DNA of 36,810 bases from Oxalobacteraceae bacterium UBA6704 (GTDB lineage Bacteria; Pseudomonadota; Gammaproteobacteria; Burkholderiales; Burkholderiaceae_D). Where the stretch lies: NCBI GenBank assembly GCA_002454505.1, contig DKJA01000192.1:1-36810 (forward strand), read 5' to 3'. The notes below the pieces were generated by a model. That model was not told where the DNA came from. It saw only the letters and a list, made by a program, of their open reading frames with translations, and ran no database searches. This document shows positions 22,702-33,200 of the stretch, in pieces (position 1 is the first letter of the stretch; the number at the start of each line of letters is the position of its first letter). The position numbers and the translations under genes were made by a program.

Positions 22702-24309
22702 TCATTTCTTCACTGGCACCAGCGCCAGGTCGTGGAAGTCGTAACTGAAATCCGTCTCCGCCGAAATGGCCTTCATCTTCACGCTGTCGATCGAGCCGTC
22801 AGGATTGAGAGCGAACGTCACGTAGGCATCCGCATTGAAGTTGCGCTCCTTCCAGCGGACGATGAACGTGTCGTGCTGGAAGTGCTCCAGCTCGCCCGTC
22901 AGGTCCGGCGTGCGGGTGAACGTCAGCGTCTGCTTCTTGCCTTCGTGGGCGATGACGACCTTGCCGTACCACGGGTCGCTGTACTCGCCGTCATATGCCG
23001 TGCGGGCCAGCGAAGGCTTCGACGACGCGGCGCGCGTGGCCTTCTCCTTGCCCAGCTTGGCCAGCTCCTTCTCGTGCGCTTCCTTTTCCTGCTGCGCGAT
23101 GATGCCGATCCAGTCGGTCGGTGCCACGCCCAGGTAATGGTCGAGGATCCGCCACTGCAGCGCCGTCATCGAGCCGCCGTTCTCCGCATTGGTGAAGATG
23201 GCGATGCCCAGCTTCTCGTCCGGCACCATCAGCACGCGCGAATAAAAGCCCTGCAGCGCGCCGCCGTGCATCACCAGCTTGCGGCCGCGGTAGTCGCGCA
23301 CCTGGAAGCCCAGGCCGTACGAGTAGAAGTTCGGCCTGGTCGCAGCCAATGCCGGCTTCGGTTCGCTGATCTTCATCGGCGTCACGGGCGTCCAGATTTC
23401 CTTGCCCTGCGCGGCCGTGAACAGGCGCTTGTCGCTGTCCGGCAGCTGGCCGCCGGCCAGCAGCACGTTCATCCACTTGGCGAAATCCTCGGCATTCGTG
23501 TCGATGCCGACGGCACCCACCGCATTATCGACCGGCATGGGCTTGACCACCGAGACCTTGTCGTTGATCTTGCTGTGCGGCGCCGAATGGTCAGGCGACT
23601 GCAGCATCGCGGCCACGCTGGTGGTAGTGCCCGTCATGCCCAGCGGCGTGAGGATCTGCTGCTGCACCGCTTCGCCCCAGCTCTTGCCGGCCTTCTGCGC
23701 GACGATGCGGCCGGCCACGATGTACAGCAGGTTGTCGTAGGCGTAGGCGGAACGGAAGCTGGTGGCCGGCTTCACGTTGCGCAGGTTGTGGATGATCTCG
23801 TCCGTGGAGAACGTCGTCGTCGGCCACCACAGCAGGTCGCCCGCGCCGAGACCCAGGCCGCTGCGGTGCACCAGCAGGTCGCGGATGGTCATCTCGCGCG
23901 TCACGTAGCTGTCGTACATCTGGAAGTCGGGCAGGTGCTTCTGCACGGGATCGTCCCACGCCAGCTTGCCTTCATCCACCAGCTTCGCCAGCGCCACGGC
24001 CGTGAAGGCCTTCGAGTTCGACGCGACCTCGAACAGCGTCTTTGCCGTCACCGGTGCCGGATCGCCCAGCTTGCGCACGCCGAAGCCCTGCGTGGCGACG
24101 ACCTTGCCGTCCTTGACGATGGCGATCGCGATGCCGGGCACGTCGAACGTCTTCAGCACGCGGTTGACGTCCTGCGCCAGATCGAACGCGGGCGCAGTGG
24201 TGGCAGTATCAGCAACGGCATCGGCCGCAAAGGCAGGCGCGCCGACCGACGCGCCCAGCGAGACACAGGCGCCCAGCACGAGCGCCGCCAAAGGTTTTTT
24301 CAGGAACAT
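22702..24309 (-). CDS. Secreted beta-lactamase-fold serine hydrolase
   Basis: 535 residues. I chose the ATG at 24309 (MFLKKPLAAL) because GGAG lies six bases before it; an in-frame GTG two codons earlier sits on top of that site. The signal peptide is about 1-29 (cut AFA-AD). The class C beta-lactamase/DD-peptidase fold has the catalytic Ser97-x-x-Lys100 (SNSK), Tyr191-x-Asn193 (YDN) and HGG at 348-350. A C-terminal lipocalin-like extension of about 150 residues follows (TAYDGEYSDPWYGK, TFTRTPDLTGELEHFQHDTF), as in many esterase/peptidase homologues. It is more likely a periplasmic peptidase or esterase than a resistance enzyme. It lies 11 bases after the M1 peptidase gene, so the two form an operon for extracytoplasmic peptide breakdown. 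Confidence 0.93.
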   Translation of the reverse strand: MFLKKPLAALVLGACVSLGASVGAPAFAADAVADTATTAPAFDLAQDVNRVLKTFDVPGIAIAIVKDGKVVATQGFGVRKLGDPAPVTAKTLFEVASNSKAFTAVALAKLVDEGKLAWDDPVQKHLPDFQMYDSYVTREMTIRDLLVHRSGLGLGAGDLLWWPTTTFSTDEIIHNLRNVKPATSFRSAYAYDNLLYIVAGRIVAQKAGKSWGEAVQQQILTPLGMTGTTTSVAAMLQSPDHSAPHSKINDKVSVVKPMPVDNAVGAVGIDTNAEDFAKWMNVLLAGGQLPDSDKRLFTAAQGKEIWTPVTPMKISEPKPALAATRPNFYSYGLGFQVRDYRGRKLVMHGGALQGFYSRVLMVPDEKLGIAIFTNAENGGSMTALQWRILDHYLGVAPTDWIGIIAQQEKEAHEKELAKLGKEKATRAASSKPSLARTAYDGEYSDPWYGKVVIAHEGKKQTLTFTRTPDLTGELEHFQHDTFIVRWKERNFNADAYVTFALNPDGSIDSVKMKAISAETDFSYDFHDLALVPVKK

Positions 24310-24320
24310 CCGCACTCCGT

Positions 24321-26171
24321 TTATTTCTTGACCAGTTTATCGACCGACTTCTGCGTTTCCGGGTGATAGCGCGGGCGCGCCTTGACGAACAGCGCCTTCG
24401 CCCATGCCGCATCGTCCGGCTTCTTCAGCAGCGCGGCGTACAGCGGCACGACGAACTTCTGCCGGCCAACCGACATCAGGAAGTCGTTCAGCTGCGGGCG
24501 CACGTCGTAGCCGGCATGCACGGCCGCCAGGTAGAAGCGGAACGCGATCTCGTTGTTCTTGCTGGTCTTCAGCGCGAACGTCTGGTCCAGTTCACGCAGC
24601 TGCGCGGCGGTGGCCTTGTTGTCGATATCGTTCAGGAAGTGCATCCACTCGGTGGCGCTCCAGCTGCGTGCCGTCAGGTCGGCGGTGACCTGCTCGCCCT
24701 TCAGCCACGAGTCGCGCTGCGCATCGACGGCGAGGAAGCGCTGCGACACGACGCGCTGCGCATTGGCCGGGATGCCGGGACCGTACAGCCACTCGTCCAG
24801 CTCGGCCTGCGTCATCACGTCCGGATGCTTGTCCAGCAGGTTGGTGCGCAGGTAGGCGAGGAACTGGTCGGTGGTCGCCGACTGGAACGCATGCTGGTCG
24901 AACCAGCCGCGCAGGAACGGGTCGAACACGTCGCGGCCGGCGCGCTGCTCCAGCGTGCGCAGGAACCAAGCGCCCTTCGGATACGCCAGCGCTTCGTCGG
25001 TGTACGTGTCCGGATTGACGTCGGGATCGCGCGTCAGCAAGGCCTGCTTGGCGACCGGGATATCCTTCAGCGAGGCGACGGCTTCTTCCTGCTCCACCTG
25101 CAGGTTCATGTCGGCCACTTCGGCGCCGTACAGCGTTTCCAGCACGCGCGTGGTCACGTAGGTGGTGAAGCCTTCGTTGAGCCACCAGTGCTTCCACGAC
25201 GCGTTCGTCACCAGGTTGCCGGACCACGAGTGGGCCAGTTCGTGCGCGATCAGGTCGTTCAGGCTGCGGTCGCCGGCGATCATCGTCGGCGTCAGGAACG
25301 TCATGCGCGGATTCTCCATGCCGCCGATGGGGAACGACGGCGGCAGCACGATCATGTCGTAACGGCCCCACCGGTACGGGCCATACAGGCTCTCGGTGGC
25401 GGCGATCATCTTCTCGGTATCGGCCAGCTCGAACGCGGCGGCCTCGATGCGCGCCGGTTCCGCGTAGACGGCGGAGCGGGGACCGATATTGCGCACTTCC
25501 AGCTCGCCGATGGCGATCGCCAGCAGGTACGATGGAATCGGCTGCGGCATGCGGAAGTTCCAGCCGCCCTTGCCGGTGCCCTGCTGGTCGTTCTCGGCGC
25601 TCATCACCACGCGCATGCCGGCCGGGGCCTGGATGCGCGCGCTGTACGTGAAGCGCACGGCCGGCGTGTCCTGCACCGGTGCCCACGAACGGGCATCGAT
25701 CGGCTCGGACTGGCTGAACATGAACGGGCGCTTGCCGGACATCGTCTGCGCCGGCGTCATCCACTGCAGCGCACTGGCGGTAGGGGCCGTGTGATAGAAC
25801 ACGCGCACCTTCTTCGGCTGGCGCGACAGCGAGATGCGCAGGGCCTGGCCCTTCTTCGCATCGGCCTTGTCCAGCATGTAGGAGACGGGCGACCAGGTCT
25901 TGTCGTCGTACTGCACCTGCACGCGCGCGATCGACAGCTGGCGCGTGTCGAGCACCAGCGTGCGGGCATTCTTGTCGAGCCAGTTGAGCGTCAGTTCGGC
26001 GTAGCCGGTCAGCGTCCTGCTGCCGAAATCGGCCTTCAGGTCCAGGTGCACGTCGGTCGTGCGCACTTCGTTGTAGCGGGCGTAGCTCAGGGGGTCCTGG
26101 GCGTTTGCGGCAGTCGCCAGCAGCGCCAGTGCGGCGGTGACGGCAAAGCGCAAGGTGGAAGGTTTCTGCAT
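24321..26171 (-). CDS. Secreted M1-family aminopeptidase (leukotriene A4 hydrolase-like)
   Basis: 616 residues. The signal peptide is about 1-24 (cut ANA-QD). An N-terminal beta-saddle domain comes first, then GGMEN (283-287, the N-terminus-binding loop). The zinc site is HELAHSW (His310, Glu311, His314) with NEGF (Glu333). The C-terminal helical domain matches the LTA4 hydrolase/aminopeptidase B subgroup (YGPGIPANAQ, WMHFLNDI). It should remove N-terminal residues from peptides in the periplasm or outside the cell. The ATG follows AAGGAAG. It is first in an operon with the downstream serine hydrolase. The start is divergent from the manganese-riboswitch gene, with about 110 bases between. 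Confidence 0.95.
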   Translation of the reverse strand: MQKPSTLRFAVTAALALLATAANAQDPLSYARYNEVRTTDVHLDLKADFGSRTLTGYAELTLNWLDKNARTLVLDTRQLSIARVQVQYDDKTWSPVSYMLDKADAKKGQALRISLSRQPKKVRVFYHTAPTASALQWMTPAQTMSGKRPFMFSQSEPIDARSWAPVQDTPAVRFTYSARIQAPAGMRVVMSAENDQQGTGKGGWNFRMPQPIPSYLLAIAIGELEVRNIGPRSAVYAEPARIEAAAFELADTEKMIAATESLYGPYRWGRYDMIVLPPSFPIGGMENPRMTFLTPTMIAGDRSLNDLIAHELAHSWSGNLVTNASWKHWWLNEGFTTYVTTRVLETLYGAEVADMNLQVEQEEAVASLKDIPVAKQALLTRDPDVNPDTYTDEALAYPKGAWFLRTLEQRAGRDVFDPFLRGWFDQHAFQSATTDQFLAYLRTNLLDKHPDVMTQAELDEWLYGPGIPANAQRVVSQRFLAVDAQRDSWLKGEQVTADLTARSWSATEWMHFLNDIDNKATAAQLRELDQTFALKTSKNNEIAFRFYLAAVHAGYDVRPQLNDFLMSVGRQKFVVPLYAALLKKPDDAAWAKALFVKARPRYHPETQKSVDKLVKK

Positions 26172-26284
26172 ATGCTTCCTTAGTGATTGTCTGTTGGCGG
26201 CACCGGGATCGCCGGCGCAGGCGCGGTGCAGAATAGCATACCGGCGCCGTTTTTTTGTCCAGGCCGCCAGCCGCTTCTGTTATG

Positions 26285-26414
26285 ATGGCCCCCGTTCTTT
26301 GGGGAGTAGCCGACTTCCGTCCCCCGGAAGAACCTGCGTCAACATGATCGGTGCAAAACACCGTGGTGCAGGTAGCCGCAAGGCCTGGCGAGACCAATGA
26401 TCTTCGGGCGGCCG
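26285..26414 (+). promoter_or_regulatory. yybP-ykoY manganese riboswitch
   Basis: The two conserved blocks of the yybP-ykoY class are present: TTTGGGGAGTAGCCG (26298-26312) and GGCCTGGCGAGACCAATGA (26382-26400), with GTCAACAT between them. GGCCCCCG (26287-26294) can pair with CGGGCGGCC (26405-26413) as helix P1. Downstream, AGGGCCGG (26422-26429) and CCGGCCCT (26457-26464) form a perfect 8-base stem ending nine bases before the ATG at 26474, probably the expression platform acting on translation start. In known cases Mn2+ binding turns on the downstream exporter. Confidence 0.93.
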
Positions 26415-26473
26415 TCTATGAAGGGCCGGGGTCGTCCGTGGATCCTTGGTTAACGTCCGGCCCTCGTCACTCC

Positions 26474-27049
26474 ATGGAAGCATTCCTCGTCTCGTCAGGC
26501 ATCGTCGCCCTTGCAGAAATCGGCGACAAGACCCAGCTCCTCGCTTTCGTCCTTGCCACGCAGTTCCGCCGTCCCCTGCCCATCGTTGCCGGCATTTTCG
26601 TCGCCACCATCGTCAATCACTTCTGCGCGGCCGCCGTCGGCTCGTGGCTCACCAACCTGCTCGGTCCCGACGTGCTGCGCTGGGTGCTGGGCATCGGCTT
26701 CATCGCGATGGCCGCGTGGATCATGATCCCCGACGAAATCGACGAAGACGACAAGCCCACCGGCCGCTATGGCGTGTTCATGGCCACGCTGATCGCGTTC
26801 TTCCTGGCCGAGATGGGCGACAAGACGCAGATCGCCACCGTCGCCCTGGCCGCCCGCTTCGACGACATGACGGCCGTGGTGATGGGCACCACGCTGGGCA
26901 TGATGCTGGCCAACGTGCCGGCCGTGTACATCGGCCGGAAAGCAGCCACCGCCGTCAACCTGAAGCTGGTGCACGGCATCGCCGCGGTGATTTTCGTGGT
27001 GCTGGGGATTGCCACGCTGATGGGCGTCGGGCAGGCCGTGGGGCTGTAA
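26474..27049 (+). CDS. GDT1/UPF0016 family manganese exporter
   Basis: 191 residues with the family's twin motif in each half, EIGDKT (15-20) and EMGDKT (113-118), and about six membrane spans in two inverted repeats. UPF0016 proteins move Mn2+ or Ca2+ across membranes; the bacterial member MneA exports Mn2+. The yybP-ykoY riboswitch directly upstream makes Mn2+ export the likely role. I placed the start at MEAFLVSSG because the longer frame runs through the riboswitch. No clear Shine-Dalgarno site is visible; a hairpin ends nine bases before the ATG. The TAA is followed at once by an A run and a palindromic element that may end transcription. Confidence 0.95.
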   Translation: MEAFLVSSGIVALAEIGDKTQLLAFVLATQFRRPLPIVAGIFVATIVNHFCAAAVGSWLTNLLGPDVLRWVLGIGFIAMAAWIMIPDEIDEDDKPTGRYGVFMATLIAFFLAEMGDKTQIATVALAARFDDMTAVVMGTTLGMMLANVPAVYIGRKAATAVNLKLVHGIAAVIFVVLGIATLMGVGQAVGL

Positions 27050-27051
27050 AA

Positions 27052-27118
27052 AAAAACCGGTGACAGGCTCCATTTAAAAGGAAATATTTCCTGGAAAATG
27101 GAGCCTGTCACCGTTTTT
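27052..27118. repeat. Palindromic repeat, family B, copy 1
   Basis: The outer stem is GGTGACAGGCTCCAT (27059-27073) with an exact inverted copy at 27098-27112, extended by A and T runs. Nested inside is the palindrome AGGAAATATTTCCT (27079-27092). It starts three bases after the transporter stop and ends in TTTTT, so it can act as that gene's terminator. Confidence 0.85.
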
Positions 27119-27179
27119 GAAGCTGGCGCATCGGATCGCCACGCAGATGGGCGTCGGCACTCAGCGAGTGCCGTAAAAA

Positions 27180-27245
27180 AAAACCGGTGACAGGCTTCAA
27201 TTAAAAGGAAATATTTCCTGGAAAATGGAGCCTGTCACCGGTTTT
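27180..27245. repeat. Palindromic repeat, family B, copy 2
   Basis: This is nearly identical to copy 1 at a fixed distance of 127 bases, with the same inner AGGAAATATTTCCT. The stem here is longer at its base (AAAACCGG / CCGGTTTT), but CAGGCTTCAA in the left arm spoils two pairs. On the minus strand it follows the glucan synthase gene by 27 bases and is followed by a run of nine T, making it a good terminator for that gene. Confidence 0.85.
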
Positions 27246-27272
27246 GGGTCGCCGGTTTTGCGGGCGGGCTTG

Positions 27273-30200
27273 TCAGGCCACCGGATTGGTCACGGCGCGC
27301 GGCACGCGCAGCAGCACCTCGTGCTCCTCGCCGTCGTCGACCAGCACGATGTCGGTGCCCGGCCGGGCGATGCCGTCGACCGTCAGTGAGGCGTCGCCGC
27401 GCGATACGCGCACCACGTAGCGCGCGCCGCCGTAGCGGTAGCTGAGCGTGAAGCCGTCCCACTCGTCGGGCATGCGCGGCACCAGCGACAGACGGTCGCC
27501 ATTGCGCGTCAGGCCCAGCAGCGACTCCAGCACCAGCCGGTACATCCAGCCGGACGATCCCGTGTACCAGCTCCAGCCGCCGCGGCCCACATGCGGTTCG
27601 ACGGCATACACGTCGGCCGTCACCACATACGGTTCCACCTTGTAGATGGCGGTGGCTTCCGCGCTGCTGCCGTGCTGCACCGGATTGATCATCCGCATCA
27701 GCTCCCACGCCTTGTCCGTCTCGCCCAGCTTGGCGAAGGCCATTACCGTCCAGATCGCGGCATGCGTGTACTGGCCGCCGTTTTCGCGCACGCCCGGCAC
27801 GTAGCCCTGGATGTAGCCGGGGTTCGGGTCGGCCTTGTCGAACGGCGGGTCGAGCAGCTGGATCAGGCCCGTGTCGCGCCGTACCAGCCGTTCGTCGACC
27901 TGCGCCATCGCGCCCTTCACGCGCTCGGCATCGGCCGCGCCGGACAGGATGCCCCAGCTCTGCGAGATCGAATCGATCTGGCATTCGTCGCTGTCGTGCG
28001 AACCGAGCGGCGTGCCGTCGTCGAAGTAGGCGCGGCGGTACCACTGGCCGTCCCACGCGTTCTGCTCGACGTTGGCGGCCAGCTTCTTCGCCTCGTCGCG
28101 GCACTCGATCGCGAACGACGCGTCGCCCCGTGCTTCGGCCACCACGGCGAACTGCTGCAGCACGTCGAACAGGAACCAGGCCAGCCACACGCTCTCGCCC
28201 TTGCCCTCCTCGCCGACCTTGTCCATGCCGTCGTTCCAGTCGCAGGAACCGATCAGCGGCAGGCCGTGCACGCCGAAGCGCAGGCCGTTGCGGATGGCGC
28301 GGACGCAGTGTTCGTACAGGTCGCCGGACTGCGGCGAGCGGGCCGGCATGTCGTAGTACGAATCCTCGTCGTGCTTGACGGGGCGCCCTTCCAGGTAATG
28401 TGCCTGCTCGTCCAGCACGGACGCGTCGCCCGTCACCTGCACGTAGCGGGCCGCCGCCAGCGGCAGCCACAGGTAGTCGTCCGAGCAGTGCGTGCGCACG
28501 CCCCGGTCCGACGGCGGATGCCACCAGTGCTGCACGTCGCCTTCGACGAACTGGTGGGCCGCGCACAGGATCAGGTGCTCGCGCAGCAGGTGCGGCTCGG
28601 TGTGCACCATCGCCATCGCATCCTGCAGCTGGTCGCGGAAGCCGAACGCGCCGCCGGACTGGTAGTAGCCGCTGCGCGCCCACAGGCGGCAGGCGATGGT
28701 CTGGTACATCAGCCAGCCGTTGGCGATGACGTCCAGCGCCGGCTCCGGCGTGGCGATCTGCACCGCGCCCAGCGTGGCATCCCAGTGCGCATGGACGGCC
28801 GCCAGCGCCTCGCTTGCCGCGCCGGCGCCGCCATGTTTCTGCACCATCGTCGATGCGTCGGCATTGCGGCGGCCGCCCAGGCCCAGCACGAACACGATTT
28901 CGCGCTCCTCGCCCGGCTGCAGTTCGAACGGCACCTGGATCGCGCCGCAGGTATCGAGCCCGGTACCGACCTTGCCGGACAGCCGCTGCCGTCGCAGCGC
29001 CGACGGCGTGGCCAGCGTGCCGTTCCGGCCGAGGAACTCGGTGCGGTCGGCAGTCACCGTGCGGGTCGGCGCATCGGCATTGAAGAACGCCACGCGGCCG
29101 GAGAACTCCGTGTTGTACGGATTGCGGGCCAGGATCGCGCCCGTCACGGGATCGACTTCCGTCACCACGTGCATGCCCGACTTCGAGCGCATCTCGCCCA
29201 GCACCCATTCCACGTAACCGGTGGCGGAAAGCTTGCGCACCACCGGCGAATCGTTGCGCACCTTCAGCACGGTGTACTTGACCGGCGCATCGCCCGCCAC
29301 GTAGGTCGTCAGCGCGGACGTGATGCCCGCCTCGGTATGCTCGAACACGCTGTAGCCGAAGCCGTGGCGCGTCACGTAGTCGCCGGCGCCGCGGGCCGGC
29401 AGCGGCGTCGGCGACCAGAAGTGGCCGCTCGATTCGTCGCGCAGGTAGAACGCTTCGCCGCTGGCATCGGACACCGGGTCGTTGTGCCACGGCGTCAGGC
29501 GGAACTCATGAGCATTCTCGTGCCACGTGTAGGCCTGGCCGCTTTCCGAAATGACGGTACCGAACTGCGCGTTGGCCAGCACGTTCGACCACGGTGCCGG
29601 CGTGCGGCGGCCGGGGCCGGTGACGATGACGTACTCGCGGCCGTCCGGCGTGAAGCCGCCGATGCCGTTGGTGAGGATCAGGTTGTGCGGCACGTGCGTC
29701 ACCGGGCCCGCATCGTCGTACTCGCCGCGGGCATCGGCCAGCAGCGGCGGCATGCGCAGCGCCGGCGGGCCGGAACGCTTGATCTGGTCGGCCAGCGTGC
29801 CGCGGCCGTCGCTGACGATGACGCGCGCCACCGTCTGCAGCAGGATGCGGTCTTCGGCCGAGATCTGGTCCAGCGGCCGCACGAACACGCCGCCCGGCCG
29901 GTCGATCGCCTGCGCATCGATGCCGGACGCGATCAGGCCCATGATCTGGTCGTACAGCGCCTGGCGGTAGCCGGACGTGTCTTCGAACCAGATCACCAGG
30001 TCGACGACCAGACCTTTCAGGCGCCAGTACGAGTGGGCCTGCACCACCTGCTTGGCCAGCTCCATATTGGCCGAGTCCTTGATCTGCAGCAGCACGATCG
30101 GCAGGTCGCCGGAAATCGCGTACGGCCACAGGCCGGACTGGCCCCGGTGATTTTTGATCAGCACAGACGCATCGGCGCGCAGCGCGGCGTTCGGATAGAT

Positions 30201-33200
30201 CACGTGGTTGGCCAGGCGGCTGTACAGCTGGCCGTCCGCCTCGCTGGCGTTCAGCTGGCGCAGCACCACCTGGCTGTGCGTCCAGGCCAGTTCGAACACG
30301 CGGTCCGCCATGTGGCGGTCCTGGTATTTGTCGATCAGGTACTGGGCCGCGTCGCGCGTGTCCGTCATGCCGGTGGCGATGTCGATGGTGGCCACCTGGT
30401 CCGGCGCCAGCGTGATGCGGTAGCGGATCGCCACCGCCGGATCCAGCACGGACCCGTGGCCGCCGGCCAGCGGACCCGGTTCGACCAGCGCCTGCGGTGC
30501 GCGCGCCGTGTTGCCGCGGCCGATGAAGTGGGCGCGGTCCGTCTCGTACGATACTTCCAGCACTTCGGCATCGTGCACCGTCATCAGGTGCAGCATCACC
30601 GGCGTGTGCTCGCCCTTGCCGCGCGGGCGGCGCGTGCAGACGATCGCGCTTTCGTCGGGAATGATCTCCGTCTGCACGAACAGCTTCGAGAACGCAGGGT
30701 GGGCCGCATCGGCCGCCGCCGGCGCCATCACCACTTCGGCAAAGCTGGTCAGCTCGATCGTGCGGGCGCGCGACGAATTGTTCGTCACGCGCAGGCGGCG
30801 CATTTCGATGTCGTCTTCCGGCGACACGACGATCTCCGTATAGATGTCGATCTCGCGGTCGCGGCGGCGGAATTCGGCGCGGCCTTCGGAGAAGATCACT
30901 TCGTATTTTTCCGGCTCGGCCAGCGTCGGCTGGTAAGTGTTCGACCAGAAGTGGCCATCCTCGACGTCGCGGACGTAGCAGAACTGGCCCCAGTTGTCGC
31001 GCGTGGCGTCTTCGCGCCAGCGGGTCACCTGCAGGTCGCGCCAGCGGCTGTAGCTGCCGCCGGCCGCGGTGACCATCACGTGGTAGCGGCCGTTCGACAG
31101 CAGCTGGGTTTCCGGCACCGGCGAATTCGGCTGCGTCAGCACGCGCATCGGCTGCGCCTGGTCGACGCCCGACGTGCGCACGGCCGCCGCCTGTTCCGAA
31201 CTGGTCGAATAGAACGCGCCGATGCGCGGGCTGCGTTCCTGCAGCATCAGCAGCGCCGACTGCAGCATCGGGTCGGATTCGAAGCGGCGCTGCATCGGCC
31301 GGTCGTGCAGCAGGTAGGACAGCGACAGGAAGCCCATGCCCTGGTGGTGCACCATGAACGACTTGACGATCGAGAAGGCCTGGCCGCGCGGCAGCCGCGC
31401 CGGCGTGTAGTCGACCGCCTCGTAGAAGCCGTAGCGGCCCATGAAGCCGAGGGCGGCCATCTTTTCCAGGTTCTGGCAGGCCGCATCCGGCTCCACCATC
31501 AGCGCCATCATCGATGCATACGGTGCGATCACAAGATCGTCTGCCAGGCCCCGCTTCATGCCGGTGCCCGGCACGCCGAACGCGCGGTACTGGTAATTCA
31601 TCGCCGCATCGACGGTGGTGTAGCCGGATTCGGAGACACCCCACGGCACGTTGCGCTGGCGGCCGTATTCGATCTGCGCCGCCACCACCGAGTGGTAGGT
31701 CTGGTCAAGCAAGGTGTCCGGATAGGTCGGCATCACCAGCAGCGGCATCAGGTACTCGAACATCGAGCCGCTCCACGACAGCAAGACCGGCTGGCCGGCC
31801 ACGATGCACAGCTGGCGGCCCAGCGCGAACCAGTGCTCCTGCGGCAGCTGGCCCTGGGCGACGGCCACGTAGCTGGCCAGCCGCACTTCGGATGCCAGCA
31901 GGTCGTAATAGCTGGCGTCGAGGCGGCGGTCGCTGACGTTGTAGCCGATCGCCAGCAGTTTGGTGGTGCGGTTGAACAGGAAGCCGTAATCGACCTGCGC
32001 GAAGTCGCGCGCCTGCGTCGCCATGCGCTGCAGCGCTTCGATGCGTTCGCGGGCGACGGCGGCGCCCTGCTCCACCAGCGCGCCCAGGTGTTCGCGGCGC
32101 ACGCGTTCGTCCGGCGCCAGGTCGGACAGTTGCGCACCGGCCTGGGGATAGGCGGCCAGTTCGCGCAGCGTCGGGATGCGCAGCAGGCCGGCATCGAACA
32201 CGGTGCCCGCGCCTGCCGCCACCCACGGTGCCAGCAGGTTCAGGTCGTCGAACGCGGCGCGGCATTGCGCGGCCAGCGCGGCCGCCCACATGTGCACCGT
32301 GGCGTCGGCGGCCAGCGCCGGCGCGGACAGGAAGCTCTCCGCTGCCGCCGTCGCATTGCCCAGATAGGCATGCAGCTCGGCCAGGTTGGACGGATACAGC
32401 GGCTGCAATGGCGCCACGCGTTCCTGCAGCGCCTGCATGCCTTCCGGCTGTGCGCCGCCGGCCGCCTGCACGGCTTCCAGCAGCACGGCATAGGTGGTGG
32501 CGATGCCGTCCATGACCTGCGTGCCGACGATCGCATCGTCGGCCACGTTCAGCAGGCCCGCCTGCAGCGTCAGCAGGTGGCCGGCCAGGTTGCCGCTGTC
32601 CACCGTCGACACGTAGACGGGATGCAGCGGTTTTTTCGTCAGCGTGTCGTACCAGTTGTAGAAGTGGCCCTGGTAGCGTTCCAGCTCGGCCATCGTGTCC
32701 AGCGTGTTCTGCGAGCGCTGCATCATCTGCGCCAGCGTGATGTAGCCGAAGTCGTAGGCCGTCACGTTGGCCAGCAGCGCCATGCCGATATTGGTCGGCG
32801 ACGTGCGGTGCGCGATCACCGTGCTCGGGTGCTCCTGCACGTTATCGGGCGGCAGCCAGTGGTCGTCCGGCCCCACGTAGCTGTCGAACCATGCCCAGGT
32901 CTTGCGCGCCACGGCATGCAGGAACTGGCGCTGGTTGCCCGAGAGTTGCGTCTGCAGGCGCGCGATCGGGCGGCTGATCCACCAGGCCACGACCGGCGCG
33001 GCGAACCACGCGACGAGGAAGATCGTCGCCGCTTCGAAGGCCGCGATGCGCCATTTGGCCAGCGCGGCGCCGGCCACCAGCGCCAGCAGCGGCGAGATCC
33101 ACATCGTGCGCCAGCTGCCCGTCATGCTGCCGTTCGAGCGCGACAGCGCGGAAGCGCGCCACTGCAGCAGGTGCTTCTTCGACACCAGCATGCGCCAGGC

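Noticed and set aside
22702..24309. True beta-lactamase resistance gene
   Set aside because: The fold motifs are shared by many esterases and peptidases. The long C-terminal extension and the operon with an aminopeptidase argue against a dedicated resistance enzyme.
26351..26473. Upstream extension of the transporter gene
   Set aside because: This stretch is the yybP-ykoY riboswitch and its hairpin; the protein homology begins at MEAFLVSSG.
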